A stretch of 64,000 nt of DNA. It comes from Sesamum alatum. Lineage: Eukaryota > Streptophyta > Magnoliopsida > Lamiales > Pedaliaceae. The stretch spans positions 8,742,001 through 8,806,000 of the forward strand of contig JACGWO010000003.1 in NCBI GenBank assembly GCA_034509735.1, read 5' to 3'. Within the stretch, counting starts at the first letter, position 1, and each line of letters opens with the position of its first letter. The translations under genes and the position numbers were made by a program. The notes under the pieces were generated by a model. The model was not told the DNA's origin, did not search any database, and saw nothing but the letters and a program-made list of their open reading frames with translations. Below are positions 1 through 13,190 of this stretch, piece after piece.

Positions 1-146
1 CTTGATAGTCCTATTCTCTTGTTGGATATTTCATTGAGCAAAAACTTCCTTCCTTGTTAACAAGATGGCCGCCAGTATTTGGGGTTCTACTGGTTTCATT
101 GAAGTACGGGCCCATGGCTCTTTGCAGGTAGACCTCTAATCCTCCA

Positions 147-647
147 ATGATGACACCCCAGAAATTTTCTCTCTCTAAAGATTCACATCCCACTGAAAAT
201 CAGCTAAAAATTAGCTGTGCTTTATTATATGTAAAAGTCACAACTAATAAAGCACCAAAAGCTTTAATCTTGAGACAGGAAACAGCCACTTTTAGTGAAA
301 CTGATGTAAATTATGAAAACCCAAATTGTGTCTTTTCTGTGAAGGTTTTGGCCACAATGAGGAGAATTGTCCCTTCAAGCATCCTAAGGGGTGCTTCTGA
401 TGAAATTATATATACAGCATATCATTTTCCCCTTAAACCAAATCATCGGGATTGTACAACGGATGAACCAAAGAATTGTGGGAATTCTGATTGCCCTGGT
501 GCCCGTGATCCTTCTATAGATTGTTTGCACTGCTCCCATTATGAAAGCCCTATTTCTGGTCTAAATCATGGTGGTTGCTTTTCTGATAAACTTGACAACT
601 GCAGACCTGTGGTAATCTTGCTTCTTTTGAGCTTTCAGACCAAATAG
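147..647 (+). pseudogene. LINE ORF1 remnant with CCHC zinc knuckle
   Basis: A 166-codon open stretch begins with text typical of plant LINE ORF1/DUF4283-type proteins (HPTENQLKIS, CALLYVKVTT). The nucleic-acid-binding zinc knuckle is split by a frameshift. The first Cys codon is at 327-329; shifting frame just after it gives Cys 338-340, His 353-355 and Cys 368-370. This is the C-x2-C-x4-H-x4-C spacing. Downstream text in the original frame is therefore out of register with the ancestral protein. The chaperone/RNA-binding role is known for the family and inferred here. The 146 bases to the left show no clear homology. Confidence 0.6.
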
Positions 648-819
648 CCACAGTGTACTCTGAAAACTTGGTCACTAATTCCGCCAATAATCTCCATACT
701 CTTTCACCTGTCCAAAAGGATCCTAAAGTTAACTTGCAACTCTGTCAAATTGGCGATTACCCGAGATTCTGACTCAGCATAATAATTCTACAACTCATTT
801 CAAACTTTCTTCAAACCTC

Positions 820-1935
820 CTTTGTAGTGTTTGGGATCTTCTTAATTCTATACTCAATCACCTTCTTGTTTGCTGCCCTTTTAGGGGCTTGAACAGTTTC
901 TCGAAACAGAATGCTATAAAGAGATAAATCAATAAACATAGGATAGCACCTTTTTGAGTCCTTGAGGCTCAGGTCTCTCTTGCTAATAAAGATGCCACTG
1001 CTGGACAAACTTTTGGTAAGTGGAATCACACCAATCATAATTGGAATGTTCTTGGAAGAACTGTAGTCTCTTGGGATACGACTATGATTAATCAAATTAT
1101 TCATTGTACAGTCAATGTAATTCATGAGAATATCACTTTTGTTACCTCTTTTTGTGTATGATTTGAGTCATGTGTATTTATTTAAAAGGGTAAATTACAG
1201 CTACCTTCCCTGAGATTTGACATAATTACAAATACCACCTTGTTGTTTGAGAAATTACAACTAACCCCCCTGAGGTTTGTAACCGTCTAACAAATAACTC
1301 ATTTCCATCCATTTTTATGGGTAAACTAACCAAAATGCCATTATGCACTGAATTATTTTTTATTTAATTCTTAAAAAGAATTTGGACTATAATGCGCAAG
1401 GAGAGGTTTTTTAAGTTTTTTACACAGAGGAGCAGTAATGCAATTTGCCTCGGTTGATTTTTCTACAATTTTAATAAAAAAAAATTAAGGGCAAAATAGT
1501 CAATTTCAGGCCTTTGGTTAAAAATTACAAACTTGTAATTTTTCAAACAAGAAGTGGGTATTTATAATTATGCCAAACCTCAAGGGAGGTGGCTATAATT
1601 TACCCTATTTAAAAACATAACTCTAGAAGAATATTGAAAATCACCCACACTTTTCAGACTCTATGCATGACCTAAACAATTGCTTGAACAATGCTTGCCC
1701 GGATGATCTCAAATCAATTGGCCTGAATCTCACCTGGTTTAAAGCTGCAGTGTTGAGAACAGAATTCACAACAAGCTTGACAGTGTTCTTGTTAATGAGA
1801 AGTCGGAGAACTGCTTTTGTTTCTCTGGAACCGTACTTTATGTGTTTTGATGTATTTGATCAGACTCTTATGATAGTTCAAACTTTACCAGCATTTCAGA
1901 AACTGACAAGGACCTCCAAATTCTTTGATTCATGA
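820..1935 (+). pseudogene. LINE ORF2 endonuclease domain remnant, split by a MITE
   Basis: Pieces of the apurinic/apyrimidinic-type endonuclease that opens plant LINE ORF2 are readable in mixed frames: around 866-900 (a GLNSFSKQ-like start), 1,015-1,150 (an NWNVLGRTVVSWD-like stretch), and 1,663-1,935 (MHDLNNCLNNAC..., ending KLTRTSKFFDS). The last stretch resembles the end of the endonuclease just before the linker to reverse transcriptase. The 418-bp MITE at 1,188-1,605 separates the two halves. This domain nicks target DNA in intact elements; here it cannot be translated. Confidence 0.55.
1188..1605. mobile_element. Mutator-type MITE (418 bp) with 9-bp TSD
   Basis: The element starts GGGTAAATTA and ends with the inverted form. 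The first 49 bases (1,188-1,236) match the inverted last 49 (1,557-1,605) at 42 of 49 positions by hand count, and weaker similarity continues to about 73 bases. It is flanked by a perfect 9-bp duplication, TATTTAAAA, at 1,179-1,187 and 1,606-1,614. Long TIRs plus a 9-bp TSD are the signature of Mutator-like elements. There is no coding capacity, so it is a non-autonomous MITE. A degenerate second copy of the left TIR motif lies at about 1,250-1,290. It entered after the LINE, since the duplicated target is LINE sequence. Confidence 0.88.
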
Positions 1936-2039
1936 GAATTCAGTAATATTTCTGAAAGAGTTGTTGAAATTTTTCATCTTCTTGATGCAGAGCATTAAAT
2001 CATTATGCTTCTGATTTGCTTCAAAAGGAAAAGGAATTA

Positions 2040-3550
2040 GCCCGTGAATATCTTTCTCTTATCAAAGTTGAAGAGAATTTTCTCAAACAGAAAGCGAAGG
2101 TACAATAGCTTAGCTGTGGTGATCATAGTACCAGTTTCTATCATAAGAAAGTCAAATAGAGAAATAATTTGAACCAAATCTTAAAGGTTGTACTTGATGA
2201 TGGCAGGATAGTCACTGACTACTCTCAAGTAAAACTTGAGGTTGTGATCATTTATAAAAACTGCTCGATAGTGAACTTTCTCCTTCTGCAATTTCTGTTT
2301 CTGAGATTGACCATTTCATTCAGCATGTCATTTCCTAGTGAAGATAGTATTCTTCCAGTAGATGTCACTTCTTTTGAAATCAAAGGTCTTCATCAAAACA
2401 GGAAAGAGCCTCAGTCTGGACCGAGTCAATCTCAACTTTTTCAAAAACTTGTTGGCGTATTGTTGGTGATGAAATTACACTTTCATATGATCCTTTTCCG
2501 AAACAGGTCATTCGCTGAAAGAACGGAATTCCACTGCTATTGTGCTTCTCACCAAGGTCCAATATCCAATTTCTTCGAAAGATTATAGCCATGTTTCTCT
2601 TTGTAAACAATTTAAAAAGCATCTACAAAATCATTGCTAAGAGAACCAATGTAGTCTCCCATTCCTTATTTCACCGACTCAGACAGCTACCGTTCAAGGT
2701 AGAAGGATTTCTGATAATATTCTTTTAGCTCAAGAACATTTTTGCGATCATCATTTGGACAACCACGGTCCAAGAAGTGTCGTCAAAATTGATTTGCTTA
2801 AAGCTTTCCATCAGGCTAACGGGAACTTCATTGTTGATGTTCTTCATCACACGAAATTCCCACTTATCTGGATACAGCCTTGTATACCACTCCAAAGTTC
2901 TCTCTTTCGATTAATGGCTAACTTAATGGTTATTTTGCTAGTAGCAAAGATCTGAGGCAAGGAGATCCAATATCCTCTTACCATGTTATCTGAGCTATGT
3001 ATTTGATAAATGGTATTCTTGATAATATGACTAGTTACCCTGATTTTGTCATTCCATTGGAGGCGTAAGTCGCTTAAGATTCATCATTTGTGCTTGGCAG
3101 ATGACCTTTTCTTTTGTAAAGGAACTAGTAGCTCCGCCCCGTGTTATCAAAACTTATCTTGACTTTTCTTTCGCATCTCAGGATTTATTCTTAATTGCTC
3201 AAAGTATGAGATTTACTTTTTTGGGGTAACCCTTCCAATCATGAAAGACATCTCTGGCATCTTTTACCTCTCAGAAACTACTCTCTCTATGAGATATCTT
3301 GGTGTTCCATTGATCAGCTCCAAGCTCAAAGGCATCTACTACAAAGCCTCGTTGATAGATACTTAATCCGAGAATTGGATCATGGACTAGCAAATCCCAT
3401 CTTACAGTAGAAGGATCAACTGGTTCAACCTGTTTTATTATCTTTATCGTTCCAGAAAACATTTCCAATGACATTTACAATATCTTGAGACCATTATTTC
3501 GGGGGAGATCTCGTAATTCTAGTGGCAGAGTTGCATTGGTTAGAGTTTAT
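2040..3550 (+). pseudogene. LINE ORF2 reverse transcriptase remnant
   Basis: A run of fragments matches plant LINE reverse transcriptase in order: a FYHKKVK-like linker near 2,140, LKVVLDDGRIVTDYSQVK at about 2,180-2,240, the ISSKDYS-like block near 2,560-2,600, a SDNILLAQEHF-like block near 2,712-2,745, KIDLLKAFHQ at 2,776-2,815, the RQGDPIS region near 2,950-2,970, and the catalytic block as Leu-Ala-Asp-Asp at 3,094-3,105. Many stops and single-base shifts separate the blocks. The YADD-type box has Leu for Tyr/Phe. The protein once performed target-primed reverse transcription; this copy is inactive. Confidence 0.75.
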
Positions 3551-3565
3551 TTTCCATACAAGGAA

Positions 3566-3597
<32 letters not shown>
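3566..3597 (+). repeat. Poly-G tract, 32 bases
   Basis: Thirty-two uninterrupted G residues replace what in related LINEs is a short glycine-coding run in the reverse transcriptase tail. A tract this long is rare in plant DNA. It can be genuine slippage expansion or a sequencing/assembly artefact. Confidence 0.95.
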
Positions 3598-3598
<1 letters not shown>

Positions 3599-3599
3599 T

Positions 3600-4575
3600 C
3601 TGGACATAAAACTGACCTCTGAGTGGAATAAAGCATCTTCTAGACACATTGGCATATTCAGAAGATTTTCTGGTTGATAATTAGCTTCCTAGTGGTCCTC
3701 TATACTTCTCATTCTCCAACAGGCCCATCCTTTATCCATGGGAGTAGTTGGAAATAGCCTATGGATTTGTATCTTGTTGATTATATTTATAATTCATTTC
3801 CTTATTACCACCGTCATCAAATCTATCAAGACAAAGTTCTTTGGTCTCTTTGGGATGATCAGCCTTTGAGTGTCAGTTTGGGATTTCTTAGTTAATCAAC
3901 CAATTGCTCGTTGCCATTTCAATTGTCTGGTTCACTAAAGCAATCCAAAGACACCCTTTTATTTTTTGTAGTTGTGCTTCGCAAGTGAGTACACAAGATA
4001 CATTGCTATCTTCTATGGATGCAATGTTGAGGATCATGACCACTTGCTTTCTCATGCCTGTTTTCTTTTAGAATCTGGAAGATCATTATTACTATGTATG
4101 ATATACAATGGCAAAATATGTTTTGGGATCAAATTGCACAGTGGATGGAGAGTTTTGCTGGCACAACAGTCTCCAGCATATGGTAGTTAGATTGTTATTA
4201 GGGGCTTCTGTTTATTGCATTTGCCAGGAAGAAATTAGTGATACTACAGAAGTATTTACATTAATCTAGCATCTCTTAAAAAACAAATCGTTCATTTGGC
4301 TAGATGCAGACTACTTCTACTCAAATTTCCACCAAGATCAGTGACTGAACATTGGTTATGCAGGGAGTGGAAGTCGTCATTTCAATGGCATTCGGGATCA
4401 CCTCTCAAGTGCTCTTGTGTAATTTCTTACTAGAGTTGGGAATGATTAGATTTGCTTTTCGGAATCGCTTCCTAAGTGCCTATATTGTATCGATTAATGT
4501 ACTTGTTTGGCTTTTATGTGTTTTAATACAATTATCCTACCCCAGAAAAAAAAAAGGGGGGGAAAACAAAAAGTT
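3600..4575 (+). pseudogene. LINE ORF2 C-terminal remnant and 3' tail
   Basis: After the poly-G tract come scattered fragments reminiscent of the zinc-binding reverse-transcriptase C-terminal domain, then an 81-codon open stretch (4,352-4,597) with a hydrophobic end (SINVLVWLLCVLIQLSYPRKK) that reads like the tail of a plant LINE ORF2. It finishes in an A-rich then G-rich run at 4,545-4,575, taken as the degenerate poly(A) tail. The assignment depends on position within the LINE as much as on motifs. Confidence 0.45.
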
Positions 4576-4590
4576 TTATAGGCTAAACTG

Positions 4591-4806
4591 TGCATAATAA
4601 CTTTTCCAAATTATAGCATGCACTCTAAGGTGCTCTATTCACAAATAAATTTTGATTATGGCTTCACACAAGGACAGAAGAACTTTGAAATTAACCAGAA
4701 GACCATTCAAGTCCTAAGAAATAAAAAATGATATGCAGAGAAGAAAGTTGTGTTTGTTGCTTAAATAAGTCTTATCCATATTTATAGCATGTAATGAAAA
4801 TCATAC
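4591..4806 (-). other. Start of CIPK24-like intron 6 up to the LINE
   Basis: Directly after the APE exon a GT donor (GTATGA, reading minus) opens an intron. About 215 bp of AT-rich sequence follow before the LINE tail. In SOS2 an intron follows the same APE codon, which supports reading this as intron and not as a truncated gene end. Confidence 0.6.
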
Positions 4807-6917
<2,111 letters not shown>

Positions 6918-7520
6918 TTTCTATTTACAACGCTCATTTCACACAGCAGTTTCAAAAATGCCTACTTGAACAAACATGAACAACTTCATTGCACAAATAG
7001 CCAACTTGTACTTCATTGCACAAAAGTAAAAAAGAAAATCGGTAAATAGCAATGACCATAAGCCACTAGTTCACAGAAACCCACAGCACGACAACAAATT
7101 AAATTTTCAGGCAGACCTCTTTTTCAACCAATCTGCTAAATTCCTTTTACAACCCAATTGATCACAGCACACAAATATGAATTTAACTCAAAATCAGCAC
7201 TTCAAGGAAAGAAAAAAGACCCAGAATTACATTAAGAAAAGAAAAGGAATTTTCAGTCGCTGCTGCCGCCTCCTCATCAAAATTAGAAAAAAGCAACAGA
7301 ATTGCAATAATAATCGGATAGAGAATTGAAACACTAGAATAGCATTCCCGTCGTAACAGAGAAATATTATACCGTTTATTCAAAAATAGACCAGCCGGCA
7401 ACAAAGAACAAGATCCGATCGCCGAGCTGCAGCTGAATTATCGATCAACTGCAGTAAGTTTACCAAGTCTAACCAAATGAGAGAACTAGAGAGGGAAAAA
7501 TGATTAATTTTGTCCAACCA
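6918..7520 (-). promoter_or_regulatory. CIPK24-like 5' UTR and proximal promoter region
   Basis: Upstream of the start codon on the minus strand there is a pyrimidine-rich stretch typical of plant 5' leaders, including a GC-richer section (about 7,255-7,280) and CT-rich runs near 7,470-7,500. No in-frame upstream ATG extends the kinase ORF. A 5'-UTR intron is possible, but I could not choose splice sites. No TATA box is convincing; a TATATC-like string sits near 7,534-7,545. Confidence 0.4.
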
Positions 7521-8895
7521 AATGAGAAAAATGATATATTGATGTCGTCAACTAATTGTACATATTCTGTATTCCCCCATGATCCGATTTGTGATGTAAA
7601 TCCTCGAACTTTCGATTACCATTGTTTTTACATGAACGAAATTCCCAATTGATACAAAAAACTGATCATGTAAATTTGACTTTTTTATTCTTTTAATTAC
7701 ACATTATAATGTGCAGACGCTCATTAAAAGTCTTTGATGCGATATCGGATACAGACACGCCTCGAACACGTGTTGTATATGGCAATAGCATAAGCTTGTC
7801 CAATAATATAAAAGAAAAAAAAAGAAGGAAAAAAAAATGGTCTCGGATACGGTTTGGAGGCGTGTCGGACACGTTTTAGATGAGTACTCGACATGTTTTG
7901 AATACGTTTTGATTTTTTTTTTATAATTTTAAAAAAATTTGGACTGTCTTTAAGAGAAAAGAGTGGGCTAAATGAAAAAGGAAAAAATTAATTTACTTCT
8001 CTCAAACTAAAAATTTGGGATGAAGTCACTAAAAATTTAAGAGATGGTGATGATAATTTAACTAATTTCGGTCATTAGAAAGTTTTCATTTCGTTTTTTT
8101 AAAATAAACTAATTATGTATATATTTTGAAGTCATGATTTTTATTAAAAAAATTATATCTAAAACATGCTTATTTTTATGTTTCATTCTGAATTTTTCAT
8201 ATTTCAGATTTTAGTTTTATGAGAAATTTAGAATATATATATATATAATATATAATTTTATCAGTGTCGTGTAATGTTTTAATTTTTAAAATTTTTCGCA
8301 TTGTTGTATCCTGTCGTATCGTACTCGTATCTCCGTATCTTTGTCCATGTCCGTGTATCACATACTACACATGTACATTTGACTAGTCACTTTAAATTCC
8401 AGATTATCAAATATACTAAAATTAGATGCTACTTTTTATTAAGTTTCTTTAGTATATCATGTTTACATAAATTAGTTAAAAATTTAATTTGAGTTTAGAT
8501 CTTTTCTATATCTAACTTTTTTTGTTTTTGTTTTTGTTTTTGTTAAACTTATTTGATAAATGATAATTTTAGTTTTAAAAGATTGAATTAGTTATTAATT
8601 ATTGATTATATATATATAATAGATCCGAAACATCGAAGTTATCCAGCTAATCCCCATGCTTTTGTAGATGTAAACTGCCTTAATATGTTTCATTTTGCCA
8701 CATAAAATTTGATATATTTCGAAAATAAGTATACAAACTATCTAAAAGAGTTTAATCAGTTATCAAGATAAATTTATTAAATAACCTATGGTTATCTCAA
8801 GTAATAGCACTTATCAAAATAATCTAATTAGTTATTAAAATAAATTTATTAATCTATCTATATCCATACTATTATAAAAAGAATTTTTTTTTGTA
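7521..8895. other. AT-rich intergenic region
   Basis: No gene is seen. The stretch holds long A and T runs, a short TA microsatellite (about 8,236-8,252), a (TTTTTG)n run at about 8,518-8,545, and two GATAC/GTATC-rich patches (about 7,735-7,900 and 8,300-8,360) that resemble each other in inverted sense but do not align as clear terminal repeats. Confidence 0.6.
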
Positions 8896-9309
8896 CAGTA
8901 GAATCTCTATAAATTAATAATTTCTCTAGAATAATAATTTTTCTCGGTTCCGATTTGGGCCCAAGGTCTAAATTAATAATTTCGATAAATTAATAAGATA
9001 ATAATTTTTCAAAAAAAAATTATATAAATTTATGTTCCCTTCAATATTATAAATAATAATTCTATAAAATTACAAATATAACCAGGACAACTTAATAAAA
9101 TATGATTCTATTGTTTTTTGCTTCTTCTTAAAATTTAAATCTAGTTGTATTTTATCTCTAACTTTTCTTACTATGTTCAAATGCTCCGGCGTTGCGTTTT
9201 CATACTGCAACAAAAAAGTTCGAAGAGTTGTTGCCACTATGAGTGCTTCCTTCCGCGCAATTGGTTTTAAAGGCATTGTATCTTGTGGGGTGATCTCTCT
9301 TACACTCAC
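8896..9309 (-). mobile_element. Truncated pogo/Emigrant-like DNA transposon, one end only
   Basis: The left end begins after a TA dinucleotide with CAGTAGAATCTCTATAAATT, the terminal motif known for plant pogo-like elements (Emigrant, Lemi: CAGTA..CCTCTATAAATTAA). Reading minus, a 79-codon stretch (9,309-9,070) has the look of the C-terminus of a Tigger/CENP-B-type transposase (EALIVATTLRTFLLQYEN..., ending QKTIESYF). Its 3' end lies 174 bp from the TIR, as expected. The DDE catalytic core and the other TIR are missing, so this is a one-ended relic. Confidence 0.6.
9070..9309 (-). pseudogene. C-terminal fragment of Tigger/pogo-like transposase
   Basis: The 79 residues are charged and helical, with a leucine-rich centre and a basic KKKQKTIESYF end. 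The family call comes from this C-terminal style and from the adjoining pogo-type terminal sequence. No helix-turn-helix or DDE motif remains. The DNA upstream of 9,310 does not continue the reading frame recognisably. Confidence 0.4.
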
Positions 9310-9484
9310 ATATTACTTTACGTATTTGACTTGTCATGGTTGATTTTTGGACACCTTTTAGATGTGAAGCCATGGTTGGTTTGTTTCGATTTGAATTGAC
9401 TAATTAGGAATGTTTGATATTGTTTATATAGTGGTTGATTTTCTTACTATACATGAACTCCATTAATTTTCAATTAGTACTACG

Positions 9485-10180
9485 TGTTCACACGAAAATT
9501 TGTGTTGCAAAAATAATTACAAGACAGGAAAAATATGGACAAATAATTTTATTGATTTAATTGTCTCTATAGTGAATGTAATTTCATGATTCTTCCTTCC
9601 GAATGTTGATCCAAGGACTTGAAGTTTATTTTTAGACGTTGATGTGTAATCTCCTCTGGATTTGTGAACTACATGTTACCTTGAAATTTGGTATCAAGGC
9701 TTGAAAATTTGATGCCGTGGAAAACGTGGACCCTTCGCGGTTGCAGAGCTTCGTCGTCGTAGAAAGTTTTTGGACTTAAGTTCTTTGATTTGTGGTTTTG
9801 TGTATCCAATGTTCTCTCGAACTCCTTGACTTGAATGGTGGAGGGTCTTATTTATAGGCAAGAGTAGCTTGGCTACAATAGCTTGGGCTTATGTCTGTTG
9901 GACTTAAACAACGTGGAACCTGATATGGACAAGTCTTCTGATGGACTGCATTTTGAATATGTATCTGACCCGGTATAGCCAATTCAAAATAATAAATTTA
10001 TATTTATTTTGGATCGATCCATAAAAAAACATAAGACCCAAATTTAATATGAGTTTATGAATTTGGTTTTTTTCACGACAAATCCAAATTTATTATGGAC
10101 TTTCATTTTGGAACCCAATTGTTAGCCAATTTATTTGGGCTTTAATTGATAATTTATTCCAAAATATTTTGATGTCAACA
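9485..10180 (-). mobile_element. LTR of an LTR retrotransposon (696 bp), minus strand
   Basis: Read on the minus strand, the unit starts TGTTGACATC (10,180) and ends TGTGAACA (9,485), so it has TG...CA ends with near-palindromic termini. It is preceded by a polypurine tract. Inside it has a strong TATA box (TATAAATAAG on the minus strand, about 9,847-9,857) followed by a transcript-like leader, and an AATAAA-type signal near 9,540. These are the parts of an LTR promoter/terminator. Only this LTR is visible, so the superfamily is open; the PPT and LTR start resemble plant Ty3/gypsy elements. Confidence 0.65.
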
Positions 10181-10194
10181 GATGCCCCCACTTC
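10181..10194 (-). other. Polypurine tract next to the 9,485-10,180 LTR
   Basis: Minus-strand AAGTGGGGGCATC lies directly against the LTR start TGTTGACA, the usual layout for plus-strand DNA priming. It fixes this LTR as the 3' LTR of a minus-strand element. Confidence 0.7.
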
Positions 10195-11959
10195 AAAGCT
10201 CGACAAAGAACATGTCAATTGTTATCGAAGGCGTGACTTGAATCTTGAATTTTCTCATTCGCCATTTTTTTTTTTTTTTTTTTTTGAACATATAAGCCCA
10301 CCAAACCATACTTAATTTCCTTTGCATCAATATGGCAAAACAATGTTTTTCCACCAATTTTGCAGACGTCCGAGCTGACCCTTTTCTTCATCATTTTTTC
10401 TTACATATGTATTTTCCTTTGCAAAAGATGCCACCATGCACGTGCATCAAGCTTGAGTTTTTTTTTTGTTTTTTATCCTTTTCCTCACTACACGACCGTG
10501 CCAAACCAACCATGTTTTCTCTTTTTTTTTCTTGGTTTTCCTTTGCAAATGGAACCCACCAGCAAAACAAATTTTCTTCTTTCTCTTTTGCAAATCCGTG
10601 GCAGGTGAAGTTCTGAAGGAAACAGGGCCAAAATTCTAGGATTTCAAACTATGGAAATTGACAATTGCAATCCTATATTTGCGATCTTCCTTCTTCTTTA
10701 GAATTTGAGAAATATGGCAATTTTTCAACTTTCTCTCATGAAGAACCATTATAAAAGGATGACTTTGGCTTTTAATTTTCATCAAGCAAACGAACTTAGA
10801 CGAATTTTCTGCAATCTCTTCATCTTCTCTGACATAATCCCATGGCGTTTTGTGTCGTTTTTTTTCTCGAATTGGTGAGTATATAATTCCAATGCCTCAC
10901 ACGAGCTTTGTGGACAACTCCACCCGCGACGCATTTGTAAACTTGTCTGTGAGAGTTGTTATTTCTCTTTTGATCGCGCCACATGTTTTCACGCACATAC
11001 ACACGTACTTGTGTTCTTGGCCTCTAATTTTTTCATATTTCTTCTTTAATTTTCAGATATAGACTTCAAAGATCGTACTGAGTTGTTCCCAAGCATCATC
11101 ATCCGAAGCGGCAAGGACAACGCCAAGATCAAAGGCATCACCTCTTATGTTCACAAGTTGTTCCTATGCACCATCATTTGAAATGGCAACCTCGAGTCGA
11201 AGGCATCACCTTGTACATCCATGGCCAGCCGATATCGTTCCACTGTTCAAGGTTCCTTCACACAAGTCATGCGCATCCATCGACGGTTTGAAGGGGCGAC
11301 GAGAAAGGTGCTCGACTTCCCCTTCAATGCTTCGTCTCAATCCAAGGTCTTGGTGGACAACCCTTCTTTTCATGACGTTGAAGCCGACGTTGAGTTTGCA
11401 CTTCCAAGTTGTCACTGCATCATCAACGGCGCTCATGGAATATTCCACTGCTCATACGCGGAGAGTTTAATGACGAGGTCATCTTTTCTTCCGACAAGTT
11501 GCTAGGTGATGACACTTGTAAGCCCTCCATACCATGAACTCGTGAGTCTTTACTTTTGGTGCGCCGCCGACTTCCAAAGGATTCAGACGACATGCTCACC
11601 TCCGATTGGGTTGACCTCCATTCAGGCGGCGTCTTCTTCACGCGTTTCTTGAGCAAAAGCTGCTTTCAGATACTCGAACGACTTTGGCTGCTTCCACTTG
11701 TTGACGTTGATCATTACCCCCAAACCCTGAAGCATTTAACAAGAAGTCTTTCCTACTTGAACGAGAAGACCCTTGCCAAGAAGCCGAAGAGAGCTAGTTC
11801 AACCTCGAAGGATGTGGTCGCCAAGAGAGAGACTTCAATGCTTGAAGATACTTTGTATTTGTTCGAGAATCCAACAAAGGGCTTTGAGGAAGATGGAAGC
11901 GCGTCTTGAAGACTCAAGAAGAGATTTAACAACTTTTGATATGTCCGTCTAAGTATTTA
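10195..11959 (-). mobile_element. Internal region of the same LTR element, unassigned
   Basis: These 1.76 kb lie on the internal side of the polypurine tract and end where copia element E1 is truncated. No gag or pol motif is recognisable on either strand. There is a 23-base T run at about 10,264-10,286. On the plus strand there is a TATA-like box (about 10,752), a CT-rich leader, ATG at 10,841, a GTGAGT-like donor and a TTTCAG acceptor near 11,057, then 0.8 kb of GC-richer, codon-like sequence with short open stretches (11,147-11,470; 11,556-11,909). This could be a captured gene fragment or a non-autonomous element's spacer. I do not name a product. Confidence 0.4.
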
Positions 11960-13190
11960 CTAGGGTGGGTCTACTAGGGCCCAAACCTGGTTTGTGTCCA
12001 TCGAGTCCATCTCGAATTTCATGGCCTCAAGCCACTTATCCGAATCGATGTCTGACATCGCTTCTCCGTACGTCTTTGGATCATTATCCAACTGACCGGT
12101 CAGGCCCAGAAATCCATACCTATGAGGTGCATGGGATACTCTCCCCGACCTATGGAGGACTGGAACAATATCAGTGGGAACTACTGGCTCAGATGTCACT
12201 GTCGCCTCATGGGGTACCTTACTTGATTCCCCAAGGAGTACCTCATCTCGTCGACTATCCGATGATAAACCCTTTTCCAAAAACACTGCGTTTCGCGAGA
12301 CAAAAACCTTTTGCTCGGAGGGATCATAGAAATAATACCCTACAGTTTCTTTTGGATAGCCGATGAACCTGCATAAACTAGACCTTGAGTCCAGTTTATC
12401 TCCCACTAATCTCTTGACAGATGCGGGCCAACCCCACACTTTCAAGTATTTGTAGGAGGCAGGCTTGCCATGCCATATCTCATATGGCATCTGGGATACC
12501 TTTTTAGATGGCGCCAAGTTCAACACTTTGACCGCCATCTCAAGAGCGTATCCCCAGAAGGAAAGGGGGAGTTCGGTAAAACTCATCATGGATCGGACCA
12601 TGTCCAATAAGGTCCGATTCCTCCTTTCAGACATACCATTAAGCTGTGGTGTTCCAGGAGGGGTCCACTGAGAGAGAATCCCATTCTCTTTTAGATGATC
12701 AGTAAACTCTCCACTTAAATACTCTCCACCTCGGTCTGACCGAAGGGCTTTGATCTTTCGACCAGTTTGGTTCTCTACTTCAAGTCTGTATTCCTTAAAC
12801 CTTCCAAAGGCTTCAGACTTGTACCTCATCAGGTAAACATAACCATACTGTGAGTGATCATCGGTAAAGGTTATGAAGTACGAGTACCCACCTTTAGCCT
12901 GAGTATTTAATAGGCCACAGACATCCGTATGGATCAAATCCAACAGACCACTGTCTAGCGTGCTTTGTCCAACAAAGGGTTTCTTGGTCATCTTTCCCTT
13001 CATACAGGATTCGCAGGTCTGTAGGTTGTCCAAATCGTCTATTTCTAGAGTTTTTGAGTCCACCAACCTTCTTATCCTATCTTTAGAGATATGACCTAAC
13101 CTCGCATGCCATATCTGTGCGTTATTATGATCATCACATTTTCGTTTGTGTTCTGCAGTCATAATCCAATTAGACTTTTGAACAAAAACA
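11960..13190 (-). pseudogene. E1 pol fragment: integrase, no protease or RT
   Basis: An open frame (minus, from 13,249) encodes an integrase: HARLGH and CESCMKGK form the HHCC zinc site, followed by HTDVCG (first Asp), RSDRGGEY (second Asp) and a NGMSERRNRT block carrying the catalytic Glu, then the GKPASYKYLKVWG C-terminal core. It stops being homologous just after QVWALVDPP, before RT begins. The protease is absent: the knuckle end of gag is joined directly to the pre-integrase text, a deletion of roughly 380 bp relative to E7, and the two parts are in different frames. Confidence 0.85.

Larger units (their letters stand above)
1..4590 (+). mobile_element. Decayed L1-type LINE, 5' end probably outside window
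   Basis: Fragments of a plant LINE run in the expected order on the plus strand: an ORF1 zinc knuckle (about 327-370), endonuclease pieces (about 820-1,180 and 1,660-1,935), reverse transcriptase pieces (about 2,040-3,550), a C-terminal region (about 3,600-4,540), and an A-rich then G-rich tail near 4,545-4,575. Every domain is interrupted by stops and frameshifts, so the element is dead. A MITE splits the endonuclease region. The 3' end lies about 230 bp from the last recognisable CIPK exon, which places the LINE in or beside that gene's next intron. No target-site duplication could be recognised, because the 5' end is at or left of the window edge. The family assignment rests on reading short conserved motifs across frames. 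Confidence 0.8.

Noticed and set aside
7735..8360. GATAC/GTATC-rich patches as terminal inverted repeats of a DNA transposon
   Set aside because: The two patches share word content but do not align over a continuous stretch, and no flanking duplication is visible.
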